Below are positions 25,734-35,532 of a stretch of DNA of 64,000 bases, piece after piece; the first letter of the stretch is position 1, and every line of letters starts with the position of its first letter. A program made the translations under genes and the position numbers. The notes under the pieces are model-generated. The model was not told where the DNA came from. It saw only the letters and a list, made by a program, of their open reading frames with translations, and did no database searches. The DNA is from Sphingomonas sp. Leaf357 (lineage in GTDB: Bacteria; Pseudomonadota; Alphaproteobacteria; Sphingomonadales; Sphingomonadaceae): NCBI RefSeq assembly GCF_001423845.1, contig NZ_LMPM01000003.1, positions 1-64,000 on the forward strand. Direction: 5' to 3'.

Positions 25734-27455
25734 ATGCCCTTTTCAGCTCTGCCCCCGCTTCTCACCGAAGCGCTCACCGAACGCGGCTATGCCGCCCCCA
25801 CTCCGGTTCAGGCCGGCGTTCTCGAACCCGAAGCGATCGGCCGCGATCTGCTCGTCTCGGCACAGACCGGTTCCGGCAAGACCGTCGCGTTCGGCCTGGC
25901 GATGGCCGCCGAACTGTTGGGCGAGGACGGCAAGCTGCCGCAGAAGGGCCCCCTCGCCCTGGTCATCGCGCCGACGCGCGAGCTGGCGTTGCAGGTCAGC
26001 CGCGAACTAATGTGGCTCTATGCCAAGACCGGCGGGCGCATCGTCACCTGTGTCGGCGGCATGGACGCTTCCAAGGAACGCCGCGCGCTGAACCACGGCG
26101 CGCATATCGTCGTCGGCACCCCGGGCCGCTTGCGCGATCACCTCGAACGTGGCGCGCTCGACCTTTCGTCGCTGCGCGTCGCCGTGCTGGATGAGGCCGA
26201 CGAAATGCTCGACATGGGCTTCCGCGAAGATCTCGAACAGATCCTCGATGGCACGCCGACCGAACGCCGCACGATGATGTTCTCGGCGACGATCCCCAAG
26301 ACGATCGCGGCGCTGGCGAAGCGCTACCAGCGCGATGCGGTGCGTATCTCGACCGTCGGCGAGGATCGTGGCCACGGCGACATCCAGTATCAGGCGGTGA
26401 CCTGCGCCCCGGCCGATATCGAGAACGTCGTCGTCAACCTGTTGCGATTCCACGAAGCGGAAACGGCGATGCTGTTCTGCGCGACGCGCGACAATGTCCG
26501 TCATCTCCATGCCGGGCTGATCGAACGCGGCTTCAGCGCCGTGGCCTTGTCCGGCGAGCATAGCCAGAACGAGCGCAACGCCGCCCTGCAAGCGCTGCGC
26601 GACCAGCGTGCGCGTATCTGCGTCGCGACCGACGTCGCCGCGCGCGGGATCGATCTGCCGACGCTCAGCCTCGTCGTGCATGTCGAACTGCCGCGCGATG
26701 CCGAGACGTTGCAGCACCGCTCCGGCCGTACCGGCCGCGCCGGTCGCAAAGGCACCGCGATCCTGATCGTCCCCTATCCCCGCCGCCGCCGCGTCGAGTC
26801 GATGCTCAAGGGCGCGCGGATCAACGCCGACTGGATCAACCCGCCGACGCTGGAGGACATTCGCGAAAAGGATCGCGAGCGCCTGCTGACCACGCTGATG
26901 GAAGAGGTGGAGATCGACGACGACGATCGCGCACTGGGTGCCAAGCTGCTCGAGACCAAGAGCGCGGAAGATATCGCCGCGTTGCTGGTGCGCGCCCATC
27001 GCGCGCGGATGCCGGTGGCGGAGGAACTGATCTCCTCGTCCAAGGAATCCGCCGGTGCGCCGCGCAACGACGGACATCGCGAAGGCTTCGAGGATATCGT
27101 CTGGTTCCGTATGGATATCGGGCGTCGCCAGAATGCCGATCCGCGCTGGCTCCTGCCGCTGATCTGCCGTCGCGGGCACATCACCAAGAACGAGATCGGC
27201 GCGATCCGGATCTCGGCCGGCGAGACGATGTTCCAGGTGCCGCGCGCGATCGCCAACAAGTTCGCCGCCTCGGTCGCCCGCACGGCGAATTTCGACGGGC
27301 AGGACGAGAATGCGATCCGCATCGAAGCGGTCGAGGGCGAACCGCGCACGGCGGAACATCGCCCGCGCCTCACCCCCAGCGCACGCCCGAGCGGCCCCGC
27401 CCCGACGCGGCACAAGACCAAGACCTATCGCCGGACCAACGACCGGGCGCGGTGA
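25734..27455 (+). CDS. DEAD-box RNA helicase with DbpA-type RNA-binding tail
   Basis: 573 residues. Helicase motifs in order: Q-motif region PTPVQAGVL, Walker A AQTGSGKT, PTRELALQ, GTPGRLRDHL, DEAD in VLDEADEMLDMGF, SAT in MMFSATI, ATDVAARGIDLP and the arginine finger region HRSGRTGRAGRKG. The C-terminal ~90 residues (DIVWFRMDIGRRQNADPRWLLPLI...) resemble the DbpA/CsdA RNA-binding domain. Such helicases act in ribosome assembly or RNA turnover. The protein ends in a basic tail rich in Arg, Thr and Pro. It precedes the UPF0178 gene by 43 bp. Confidence 0.92.
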   Translation: MPFSALPPLLTEALTERGYAAPTPVQAGVLEPEAIGRDLLVSAQTGSGKTVAFGLAMAAELLGEDGKLPQKGPLALVIAPTRELALQVSRELMWLYAKTGGRIVTCVGGMDASKERRALNHGAHIVVGTPGRLRDHLERGALDLSSLRVAVLDEADEMLDMGFREDLEQILDGTPTERRTMMFSATIPKTIAALAKRYQRDAVRISTVGEDRGHGDIQYQAVTCAPADIENVVVNLLRFHEAETAMLFCATRDNVRHLHAGLIERGFSAVALSGEHSQNERNAALQALRDQRARICVATDVAARGIDLPTLSLVVHVELPRDAETLQHRSGRTGRAGRKGTAILIVPYPRRRRVESMLKGARINADWINPPTLEDIREKDRERLLTTLMEEVEIDDDDRALGAKLLETKSAEDIAALLVRAHRARMPVAEELISSSKESAGAPRNDGHREGFEDIVWFRMDIGRRQNADPRWLLPLICRRGHITKNEIGAIRISAGETMFQVPRAIANKFAASVARTANFDGQDENAIRIEAVEGEPRTAEHRPRLTPSARPSGPAPTRHKTKTYRRTNDRAR

Positions 27456-27498
27456 TCTTCCGCCCTGGTCCTCAATGGGACAGATTAAGTAGCGCCGG

Positions 27499-27969
27499 AT
27501 GTCCTCAACGCCGCCCTCCAATATCCGCATCCTCGTCGATGGCGACGCCTGCCCCGTCAAGGACGAGATCTACCGTGTCGCCTACCGTACCGAGGTGCCG
27601 GTCACGATCGTCGCCAACAGCCATTTCCGCATCCCCGCACATCCGCTGATCGACCGCATGGTCGTCAGCGACGGCTTCGATGCCGCCGACGACTGGATCG
27701 CGGAACAGGCCAACGCGAAGAGTATCGTCATCACTGCGGACATCCTGCTCGCCGATCGCTGCCTGAAGGCGGGTGCAACGGTGCTGTCCTCGACCGGCAA
27801 GCCGTTCACCAACGCCTCGATCGGCGGCGCGATCGCCACGCGCGCGATCATGGCCGATCTGCGCGCCGGCGGAGACGTGATCGGCGGCCCGGCACCGTTT
27901 TCGAAGACCGATCGCTCGCGTTTCCTGTCCGCGCTCGATCAGGCGATCGTCAGGTTGAAACGTTGCTGA
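27499..27969 (+). CDS. UPF0178 (YaiI/YqxD, DUF188) family protein
   Basis: 156 residues. The family pattern [20 protein letters not shown] opens the protein, followed by [13 protein letters not shown]-like [17 protein letters not shown] and [19 protein letters not shown]. The fold is PIN-like, with conserved Asp residues. The function is unproven. The stop codon sits at the front of a candidate promoter for the efflux operon that follows. Confidence 0.9.
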   Translation: MSSTPPSNIRILVDGDACPVKDEIYRVAYRTEVPVTIVANSHFRIPAHPLIDRMVVSDGFDAADDWIAEQANAKSIVITADILLADRCLKAGATVLSSTGKPFTNASIGGAIATRAIMADLRAGGDVIGGPAPFSKTDRSRFLSALDQAIVRLKRC

Positions 27970-27991
27970 TACATTTCTGATACACTTAAAT
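27963..27991 (+). promoter_or_regulatory. Candidate promoter and direct-repeat operator of the RND operon
   Basis: TTGCTG (27963-27968) and TTAAAT (27986-27991) are 17 bases apart. A direct repeat CTGATACA occurs at 27966-27973 and 27977-27984, 11 bp apart, inside this promoter. A regulator could bind there, but no TetR/MarR gene is adjacent. Confidence 0.3.
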
Positions 27992-28106
27992 CGTTGCAGT
28001 GCACCAAGATGATGCGCATCAGGAACAAACTTCAACCGGCAGGGTTGTGCGCCAATGCGCGTATGCTTCGATACTGCCGACGCGACTGGAATCGGTAGGA
28101 TATCGA

Positions 28107-29318
28107 ATGCTGTTGGATGACCGGTTGACGCCAAATATTCGCCCGGCGGCGTCTCTTTCCATGATATTGGCGGCGCTTGCCCTCTCGGCGTGCGGCAATT
28201 CGAACAAGAAGCCCGGTCGTGAGCAGGGGACGCCCGAAGTTGGTTATGTCGTCGTACAGCCGACGAGTGTCCCGATCACGACCGATCTCGGCGGGCGCAC
28301 CACCGCTTACCAGAGTTCCGAGGTGCGCCCGCAGGTGTCGGGCGTGATCCAGCGGCGCTTCTTCACCGAAGGCGCGATCGTACAGAAGGGCCAGACGCTC
28401 TACCAGATCGATCCCAGCCTCTACCGCGCCGCGACCAACGAGGCGCGTGCCAACCTGACCAGCGCGCAGGCGAACGCCGAGGCCACCAGGATCAAGGCGG
28501 ACCGTTACAAGCCGCTCGCCGAGATCCAGGCGGTTGCCAAGCAGGATTACACCGACGCCGCCGCCCAGGCACGCCAGGCCGCCGCGACCGTCGGGCAGAC
28601 CCGCGCGGCATTGGAGACCGCGCGGATCAATCTGCGCTTCACCAACGTGCCCGCCCCGATCACCGGGCGGATCGGGCGGTCGCTGTTCACCGAAGGCGCG
28701 CTCGTGACCGCCAGCCAGACCGATCCGTTGACGACGATCCAGCGGCTCGACCCGATCTTCGTCGATATCCAGCAATCGTCGGCCGATCTGCTGGCGCTGC
28801 GTCGCGCGCTTGCCTCGGGGGGGCTTGCGCCCTCCAGCGCGGCCGTGCGCCTGAAGCTGGAGGACGGCAGCGATTACGGCCAGACCGGAACTGTCGAATT
28901 CGCCGAAGCTTTAGTTAACGAAAGCACGGGGACGGTCACGCTCCGCGCGCGCTTTCCTAACGCGCAGGGGTTGCTGCTGCCCGGCATGTTCGTTCGCGCG
29001 ATCTTCGCGCAGTCGGTCGACAATAACGCCTATCTCGTACCGCAGGCCGGCGTGAAGCGTGATCCCAAGGGGTCCGCTACGGTGCTGGTCGTCAGCGCGG
29101 ACAACAAGGCGGTCGAACGAAAGGTCAATGCCACCCGTGTCGTGGGGGCCAATTGGGTCGTCACCGATGGGCTGAAACCCGGCGACAAGGTGATCACCGA
29201 AGGCGGCGCGCGCGCCAAGATCGGCCAGGCGGTTAAGCCGGTGCCGGCTGGATCCGCACAGAAACTGAATACCGCGCCTGCCAAGGGCGGGGACAAATCC
29301 GCCCAGACCAAGAACTGA
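28107..29318 (+). CDS. RND efflux periplasmic adaptor lipoprotein (AcrA/MexA type)
   Basis: 403 residues from ATG 28107, with TAGGA 6 bases upstream. The leader ends in the lipobox LSAC (C29), so the adaptor is probably anchored to the inner membrane by lipid. The membrane-fusion-protein layout is visible: beta-barrel/lipoyl strand SSEVRPQVSGVIQRRFFTEGAIVQKGQTLYQIDPS, a helical hairpin (residues ~95-165), the second lipoyl half (NLRFTNVPAPITGRIGR), and the C-terminal barrel with VVTDGLKPGDKVITEG. It feeds the pump encoded 7 bp downstream. Confidence 0.93.
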   Translation: MLLDDRLTPNIRPAASLSMILAALALSACGNSNKKPGREQGTPEVGYVVVQPTSVPITTDLGGRTTAYQSSEVRPQVSGVIQRRFFTEGAIVQKGQTLYQIDPSLYRAATNEARANLTSAQANAEATRIKADRYKPLAEIQAVAKQDYTDAAAQARQAAATVGQTRAALETARINLRFTNVPAPITGRIGRSLFTEGALVTASQTDPLTTIQRLDPIFVDIQQSSADLLALRRALASGGLAPSSAAVRLKLEDGSDYGQTGTVEFAEALVNESTGTVTLRARFPNAQGLLLPGMFVRAIFAQSVDNNAYLVPQAGVKRDPKGSATVLVVSADNKAVERKVNATRVVGANWVVTDGLKPGDKVITEGGARAKIGQAVKPVPAGSAQKLNTAPAKGGDKSAQTKN

Positions 29319-29325
29319 TCGGCGC

Positions 29326-32300
29326 ATGGTCTCGCGTATCTTCATCGACCGGCCGATCTTCGCTTGGGTCGTCGCGATCATCATCATGCTTGGCGGCATC
29401 GGCGCGATCTACACGCTGCCGATCGAGCAGTTCCCCGATGTCGCGCCGCCCAACGTCAACATCCGCGCCACTTATCCCGGTGCCTCGGCCGAGACACTCG
29501 AAAACAGCGTCACGCAGGTGATCGAGCAACAGCTGACCGGCATCGACGGGCTGCTCTACTTCGCGTCGAGCAGTTCGTCGCGCGGTTCCGTCACGATCAC
29601 CGCGACGTTCGAGAAGGGCATCGATCCCGACATCGCGCAGGTGCAGGTGCAGAACAAGGTGCAGCAGGCGATCAGCCGCCTGCCGCAACAGGTGCAGCAA
29701 CAGGGCCTGACCGTCACCAAATCCAACCCCGATTTCCTGTTGCTGGTCGCGATCTACGACGAATCCGATCGCCTGAGTAACCAGGACGTGTCCGATTACC
29801 TGATCGCCAATTTCCAGGACAAGCTCGGCCGTATCGAGGGTGTCGGCGACACCAACGTTTTCGGGTCGCAATATGCCATGCGCATCTGGCTGCGGCCGGA
29901 CAAGCTGGCCAGCGTATCGCTGATGCCATCGGACATCATCACCGCGGTGACCGCGCAGAATACCGAGATCGCAGCCGGCGAAATCGGCGGCCAGCCGATG
30001 CCCGACACGCAGATGCTCAATGCGACGGTCACGGCACAATCGCGCCTGCAGACGCCCGAGCAATTCGCCAACATCATCGTCAAGACCGCGCGCGACGGAT
30101 CGATCGTCCGCCTGTCGGATGTCGCCCGGATCGAATTGGGCGCGGAGACTTACGGTGTGGTCAGCCGCATCAACGCCCATCCCGGTGCCGGCATCGCGAT
30201 CTCGCTCGCGCCGGGTGCCGACGCGCTCAAGACGTCGGAACTGGTCAAGGCCGAGATCGAGAATTCGGCCAAGTCTTTCCCGGCAGGGTTCAAATACGCC
30301 TTCCCGCGCGATTCCACGCAGTTCATCGAATTGTCGATCGAGGAGGTCGTGAAGACGCTGATCGAGGCGGTGATCCTCGTCGTCATCGTCATGTTCGTAT
30401 TCCTGCAGAACTGGCGCGCGACCTTGATCCCGACGATCGCCGTGCCGGTGGTCCTGCTCGGCACGGTCGCGATCTTCGCGATCGCCGGCTTCTCGATCAA
30501 CACGCTGACCCTGTTCGGCCTCGTCCTCGCGATCGGCCTTTTGGTCGATGACGCAATCGTCGTGGTCGAGAATGTCGAACGTTTGATGGACGAGAATCCG
30601 GACATGAGTCCGCGCGATGCTACGATCAAGTCGATGGACGAGATCACCGTCGCGCTGATCGCCATCGCGCTCGTCTTGTCGGCGGTGTTCCTGCCGATGG
30701 CGTTCTTCGGCGGATCGACCGGAGTGATCTATCGCCAATTCTCGGTCACGATCGTCTCGGCGATGATCCTGTCGGTGGTTGTCGCGCTGGTGTTGACACC
30801 CGCGCTGACCGCGACGTTGCTCAAGCAGCGCGACGAGGAAAAGCAAAGCGACAGCTGGTTCGCGCGAAAATCACAAGGTGCCAGGGACTGGTTCAACGAC
30901 CGTTTCGATCGCACGACCGAAAAATATGTCGGTGCCGTCGGCAAGGTGGTCGATCGCAAGTGGCTTTTCCTGCTGATCTATGCCGGCGTGGTCGCCCTGC
31001 TCGCCGTCCTGTTCGTCCGCTTGCCGACCGGCTTCCTCCCGTCCGAGGATCAGGGCGGTGCGCAGGTGCAGTTCAACCTGCCGCCGGGTGCCACGCAGGC
31101 CCGCACGGTTGCGGTGCAGAAGCAGATCGAGCGCTATTTCCTCGAGAACGAGAAGAGCAACACCAGCGTGCTGTTCACCAATGCCGGCGGCGGCGGCGGT
31201 GGCGCGTCCGGGCAGAATACCGGTCGCGGCTTCATCGCCTTCACCGACTGGGCGGATCGCAAGGGTGCCGCCAACGTGGCGGACGCGATTACCCGTCGCG
31301 CGACCAAGGCGCTAAGCGGCCTGCGCGATGCCGAAATCTACGTGACCGTGCCCCCGGCCGTGCGCGGCCTCGGCCAGTCCGCCGGCTTCACGATGGAATT
31401 GCTCAATTCAGGCGGCCTAAGTCGCCCCGAATTCAAGGCGGCGCGTGACAAGCTCGTCGCCGCCGCCCGCGCCGAGCCGACGTTGCAGGCGATCCGCCTG
31501 ACCGATCTCGAGGATCAGCCGACGCTGAAGATCGACATCGACCAGGCGAAGCTGAGCGCGCTCGGCCTGTCGCAGGCCGATGTCAATGCCACGCTCTCCA
31601 CCGCCTGGGGCGGGCGTTACGTCAACGACTTTAACGATCGCGGCCGCGTGAAGCGGGTCTATGTCCAGGGCGACGCACCGTTCCGCCACGCCCCGACCGA
31701 CCTGGCGCAATGGTATGTCCGCGCGTCCGACGGGCAGATGGCACCGTTCTCCGCCTTCTCGACCATCTCCTGGTCCACCGCGCCGCCGAGCATGGCACGC
31801 TTCCAGGGCGTGCAATCCTACGAGATTTCCGGCCAGCCGTCCGAAGGCCAGAGTTCGGGCGATGCGATGAACAAGATGACCGAACTCGCCGCGCAGATCC
31901 CGGGCACCACGGTTGCCTGGGCCGGATTGTCGTTCCAGGAGCGGCTGTCCTCGGGTCAGGCACCGTTCCTCTACGCGATCTCGTTGCTCGTCGTGTTCCT
32001 GTGCCTCGCCGCCCTGTACGAAAGCTGGTCGATCCCGGTCGCGGTGCTGCTGGTCATTCCGCTCGGCCTGGTCGGGGCGGTATTCGCCGTGACGCTGCGC
32101 GGCCTGGAAAACGACGTCTATCTGCAGATCGGTCTGCTCACCACGATGGGCCTCGCCGCCAAGAACGCGATCCTGATCGTGGAGTTCGCCGAACAGGCCG
32201 AGAAGAAGGGCAAGCGCGTCATCGACGCGGCGCTGGAGGCGGCCCGCCTGCGCCTGCGTCCGATCCTGATGACCAGCCTGGCGTTCATCTTCGGCGTGTT

Positions 32301-32520
32301 GCCGCTGGCGATCTCGACCGGTGCGGGCGCGAACAGCCGCGTCGCGATCGGCACCGCGGTGATCGGCGGTATGCTGACCGCGACCATTCTGGCGATCTTC
32401 TATATCCCGTTGTTCTTCGTGCTGGTGCGGCGCGGCACGCGGGAAATGCTCGCCAAGCTGCATCACGAAAAGCCGGACGAGCCGCATGCCGGCGAGCCGA
32501 AACCGGAGCCGGCGGCATGA
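29326..32520 (+). CDS. RND multidrug efflux pump (HAE-1 family, AcrB type)
   Basis: 1064 residues, the normal length for AcrB/MexB. It opens with FIDRPIFAWVVAIIIMLGG, the first helix and family signature. It has the proton-relay pair in GLLVDDAIVVVENVERLM, two large periplasmic loops and 12 expected membrane helices. A Gly-rich insertion in loop 2 (NAGGGGGGASGQNTGRG) is common in the family. It exports hydrophobic drugs, solvents or detergents from the inner leaflet and periplasm. It lies between its adaptor (7 bp upstream) and the outer-membrane factor (4 bp overlap). Confidence 0.95.
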   Translation: MVSRIFIDRPIFAWVVAIIIMLGGIGAIYTLPIEQFPDVAPPNVNIRATYPGASAETLENSVTQVIEQQLTGIDGLLYFASSSSSRGSVTITATFEKGIDPDIAQVQVQNKVQQAISRLPQQVQQQGLTVTKSNPDFLLLVAIYDESDRLSNQDVSDYLIANFQDKLGRIEGVGDTNVFGSQYAMRIWLRPDKLASVSLMPSDIITAVTAQNTEIAAGEIGGQPMPDTQMLNATVTAQSRLQTPEQFANIIVKTARDGSIVRLSDVARIELGAETYGVVSRINAHPGAGIAISLAPGADALKTSELVKAEIENSAKSFPAGFKYAFPRDSTQFIELSIEEVVKTLIEAVILVVIVMFVFLQNWRATLIPTIAVPVVLLGTVAIFAIAGFSINTLTLFGLVLAIGLLVDDAIVVVENVERLMDENPDMSPRDATIKSMDEITVALIAIALVLSAVFLPMAFFGGSTGVIYRQFSVTIVSAMILSVVVALVLTPALTATLLKQRDEEKQSDSWFARKSQGARDWFNDRFDRTTEKYVGAVGKVVDRKWLFLLIYAGVVALLAVLFVRLPTGFLPSEDQGGAQVQFNLPPGATQARTVAVQKQIERYFLENEKSNTSVLFTNAGGGGGGASGQNTGRGFIAFTDWADRKGAANVADAITRRATKALSGLRDAEIYVTVPPAVRGLGQSAGFTMELLNSGGLSRPEFKAARDKLVAAARAEPTLQAIRLTDLEDQPTLKIDIDQAKLSALGLSQADVNATLSTAWGGRYVNDFNDRGRVKRVYVQGDAPFRHAPTDLAQWYVRASDGQMAPFSAFSTISWSTAPPSMARFQGVQSYEISGQPSEGQSSGDAMNKMTELAAQIPGTTVAWAGLSFQERLSSGQAPFLYAISLLVVFLCLAALYESWSIPVAVLLVIPLGLVGAVFAVTLRGLENDVYLQIGLLTTMGLAAKNAILIVEFAEQAEKKGKRVIDAALEAARLRLRPILMTSLAFIFGVLPLAISTGAGANSRVAIGTAVIGGMLTATILAIFYIPLFFVLVRRGTREMLAKLHHEKPDEPHAGEPKPEPAA

Positions 32521-33980
32521 AGCGTTCCATCCTGACCTTGGCCATAGCAGGCGCGGGCCTGTCCGCGTGCAGCCTCGCGCCGAAATACGTTCAGCCCGAA
32601 CTTCCCGTCCCGCCCTCCTGGCCGGTCGGCGACGCGTATCTCAAGCGATCGGAGGCCGCCCTCCCCAGCGTATCCTATCGCGACATCTTCCGCGATGCGC
32701 GCCTGCAGCGGATTGTCGAACAGGCATTGGTCAACAATCGCGACCTGCGGGTCGCCGCCGCCAACATTGCGGCGGCACGCGCGCAATATCGCATCCAGCG
32801 CGCCGAATTGCTGCCGCAGGTCGATGCGACCGCCAACGTCACGCGCTCCGATGCCGGCACCGGTCGCACCAACAATGGCGGCGCGACCGTCACCGGCGGC
32901 GCACGCACCAGCTATACGGCCGATATCGGCATCACCGCGTTCGAGATCGACCTGTTCGGCCGCATCCGCTCGCTCAGCACCGCCGCGCAGAACCGGTATT
33001 TCGCCACCGAAGCCGCCGCCCGCGCGACGCGCCTGACGCTGGTCGGCGATATCGCCACCGCCTGGGCCACTTATGGTGCGGACAAGAGCCTGCTCAAGAT
33101 CGCGCAGGACACGGTCGCCAGCGCTGGCAGCAGCGTGAAGCTGACCAAGGCGAGGCTAGACGGCGGGGTCGCGCCGCGTACCGATCTGGCGCAGGCGCAA
33201 CTGGTGCTGGCGCAGGCGCAATCCGATCTCGCCGAACAGACCACCGCACTGGCGCAGGACATCAACGCACTGCAACTGCTCGTCGGCGCGCCGGTCGATG
33301 CCGCATTGCTGCCGGCCGATATCGAGGATGCAGGCAGGAACCTGTCCGAACTTCCCGCCGGCCTGGATTCGGGCATCCTGCTGCGGCGCCCCGACGTGCT
33401 GCAGGCGGAATACGAATTGCGCGCCACCAATGCCGAGATCGGCGCAGCGCGCGCGGCATTGTTCCCGCGCATCTCGCTCACCGCGGTCCTCGGTCTTGCC
33501 AGCAATGCGCTGTCCGGCCTGTTCACCGGTGGCGCCTTCAACTATTCGGTCGCGCCGTCGGCCAGCTATTCGATCTTCCAGGCGGGCGCGGCCAGGGCCA
33601 ATGTCCGCCTGTCGGAGGCGCAGCGCGACGCCGCACTCGCCACCTACGAGAAATCGATCCAGACCGCGTTTCAGGAAGTGTCCGATGCGCTTGCCCGGCG
33701 CGGCACGATCACGGATCAGACCAGGGCCGCGCAATCGCTGGCGGCAGCGGCAACGGACAATTACCGCCTCTCGGACGCGCGGTATCGCGGCGGGATCGAC
33801 ACGTTCCTGCAAAGCCTCGATGCGCAGCGCTCGCTCTATTCCGCGCGACGCTCGCTGGTCGCGACGCAGCTCACCGCCGCGAGCAACCTCGTCACTTTGT
33901 ATCGCGTGCTCGGCGGCGACGCGCTGCTCGAGGCGACGCCGGCCGGGCCTGTCCCGGTGAATGCCACGCCAAAGCCGTGA
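32517..33980 (+). CDS. Outer-membrane efflux lipoprotein (NodT/OprM family)
   Basis: 487 residues. The start ATG overlaps the pump stop (ATGA). The leader ends in the lipobox LSAC (C18), followed by the typical CSLAPKYVQPELPVP. Two repeats of the OEP domain form the trimeric alpha-barrel: one around SYTADIGITAFEIDLFGRIRSLS and one around FNYSVAPSASYSIFQAGAARANV. LRRPDVLQAEYELRATNAEIGAARAALFPRISL marks the second. It completes the tripartite efflux system. The protein ends 81 bp before the PhaE-like gene. Confidence 0.94.
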   Translation: MKRSILTLAIAGAGLSACSLAPKYVQPELPVPPSWPVGDAYLKRSEAALPSVSYRDIFRDARLQRIVEQALVNNRDLRVAAANIAAARAQYRIQRAELLPQVDATANVTRSDAGTGRTNNGGATVTGGARTSYTADIGITAFEIDLFGRIRSLSTAAQNRYFATEAAARATRLTLVGDIATAWATYGADKSLLKIAQDTVASAGSSVKLTKARLDGGVAPRTDLAQAQLVLAQAQSDLAEQTTALAQDINALQLLVGAPVDAALLPADIEDAGRNLSELPAGLDSGILLRRPDVLQAEYELRATNAEIGAARAALFPRISLTAVLGLASNALSGLFTGGAFNYSVAPSASYSIFQAGAARANVRLSEAQRDAALATYEKSIQTAFQEVSDALARRGTITDQTRAAQSLAAAATDNYRLSDARYRGGIDTFLQSLDAQRSLYSARRSLVATQLTAASNLVTLYRVLGGDALLEATPAGPVPVNATPKP

Positions 33981-34061
33981 TGCTGCGCCGATGCTGCGCA
34001 CAATGCTGCCGCGACGGCATCGCTTGACGGATCGGTCCGGGCGGTAAAGGATGCCGGCAGC

Positions 34062-34421
34062 ATGACGACTTCTCCCCCAGACCCCGGCGCCTTCTTCCGT
34101 GAAATGCTCGGCCAGTGGGAGAAGATGGCCAACCAGTTCGGCGGCCAGGTGATGAAGTCCGGCGAATTCTCGCGTGCGATGCAGGGTGCCAATGCCGCGA
34201 CGATGAACGCACAGAATGCCGTGCATCAGGCGATGGACCGCGCCCTCGCCGCCGCCAACATGCCGAGCCGCAGCGAGGTCGAGGATCTCTCCGCTCGCCT
34301 GCGCGGAATCGAGGACAGCGTGGCGCGGATCGAGGCGCTGCTAATGGCTCAGGCCGGGATCAAGCCGCCGGAGCGGCCGAAACCCAGCCGCAATCGCAAG
34401 CCGCCGGCGAAGACGGGTTGA
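34062..34421 (+). CDS. Small PhaE-like partner of the class III PHA synthase
   Basis: 119 residues, mostly helical. It has a hydrophobic/aromatic start (GAFFREMLGQWEKMANQFGGQVMKS), a heptad-like coiled coil (SRSEVEDLSARLRGIEDSVARIEALL) and a basic Pro/Lys tail. The pattern of the coiled coil before a PhaC gene resembles the C-terminal part of PhaE or PhaR subunits. It is about a third of the usual PhaE length (~350 residues). It lies 37 bp upstream of phaC on the same strand. The function as synthase subunit or granule-associated protein is inference from position and shape. Confidence 0.6.
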   Translation: MTTSPPDPGAFFREMLGQWEKMANQFGGQVMKSGEFSRAMQGANAATMNAQNAVHQAMDRALAAANMPSRSEVEDLSARLRGIEDSVARIEALLMAQAGIKPPERPKPSRNRKPPAKTG

Positions 34422-34458
34422 TCGCTCATTCGTCTCCGTCATCCTTGAAGCGGGCGCG

Positions 34459-35532
34459 ATGACCGAGACCACCGCCCCCGACGCCTTCGAACAGGCCCGC
34501 GCGTTGTTCGACCGCGCGATCCAGCGCAACTTCAAGGGGCTGGACTATTTCGCCTCGCCCGCCCCGGTGCTCGGCGCGTCGCCCAAGGATCTGCTGATCC
34601 AGCGCGGCACGATGAACCTGTATCACTATCGCCCGATGACGGACGACGTGTACCGCGTACCGCTCCTGCTCGTGATGGCGACGACCAATCGCGGCTATAT
34701 CTTCGACATGGTGCCGGGGCAGAGCCTCGTCGAATATCTGCTCAAGGCCGGATACGACGTATTCATGCTCGATTGGACGCCGCCGCGTGCCGACGAGAAG
34801 ACGCTGACGCTTGCCGATTACGTGCTGGACTTCATTCCCACCGCGATCGCTCGGGTGCAGGCCGAGACGGGCGAGGAGGATTTCAGCCTGGTCGGCTATT
34901 GCTTCGGCGGCGTGCTGTCCTTGCTCTGGGCCGCGCTGCATCCCGATGCGCCGATGAAGAACCTCGTCTGCTTCACCACCCCGGTCGATTTCGCGCAGAT
35001 GGAGATGTTCCAGGCCTGGGCCGACCAGCGTTTCTTCGATGTCGATCGCCTGGTCGACACGTTCGGCAACTGCCCCGCCGACTATCTCTATTCCGCCTTC
35101 GACATGCTGCGGCCCGGCGCGAAGATCGCCGGCAACATCCGCCTGCTCGACAATCTGTGGAACGACGAATTCGTACGCTCCTTCCGCATGTTCGATCGCT
35201 GGGCGAGCGACACGCTGCCACTGGCCGGCGAGTATTTTCGCGAGACGACCAAAAAGCTGATGTGGGCCAACGCCCTCAACGAAAACACGATGGAGGTCGC
35301 CGGACGCCCGGTCGATCTCGCCCGGATCACCGCGCCGTTCCTGCATGTCACCGCCGAGCACGATCACATCGTTCCCTCCGCCGCCTCCGACCCGCTGATC
35401 GGGATGATCGGATCCACCGACAAGGAACAGGTGACAATGAAGGGCGGGCATGTCAGCCTCGTCGCCGGTGGGAATGCGATCAAGCGGCTATGGCCGAAAT
35501 TGGTGGATTGGCTGGGGGATCGTTCGACGTGA
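34459..35532 (+). CDS. phaC: Class III-type poly(3-hydroxyalkanoate) synthase subunit PhaC
   Basis: 357 residues, the length of class III PhaC (class I is ~580). It polymerises hydroxyacyl-CoA into storage polyester at the granule surface. The lipase-like box with the catalytic cysteine is G146-Y-C148-F-G-G. The catalytic Asp is in TAEHDHIVP and the His in MKGGHVSLVAGG. The Trp-rich DWTPPR segment near 105 is typical. It follows the small PhaE-like gene and its stop overlaps the GTG of the acetyltransferase. A phasin gene lies 1.4 kb downstream on the other strand, which supports PHA metabolism here. Confidence 0.88.
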   Translation: MTETTAPDAFEQARALFDRAIQRNFKGLDYFASPAPVLGASPKDLLIQRGTMNLYHYRPMTDDVYRVPLLLVMATTNRGYIFDMVPGQSLVEYLLKAGYDVFMLDWTPPRADEKTLTLADYVLDFIPTAIARVQAETGEEDFSLVGYCFGGVLSLLWAALHPDAPMKNLVCFTTPVDFAQMEMFQAWADQRFFDVDRLVDTFGNCPADYLYSAFDMLRPGAKIAGNIRLLDNLWNDEFVRSFRMFDRWASDTLPLAGEYFRETTKKLMWANALNENTMEVAGRPVDLARITAPFLHVTAEHDHIVPSAASDPLIGMIGSTDKEQVTMKGGHVSLVAGGNAIKRLWPKLVDWLGDRST

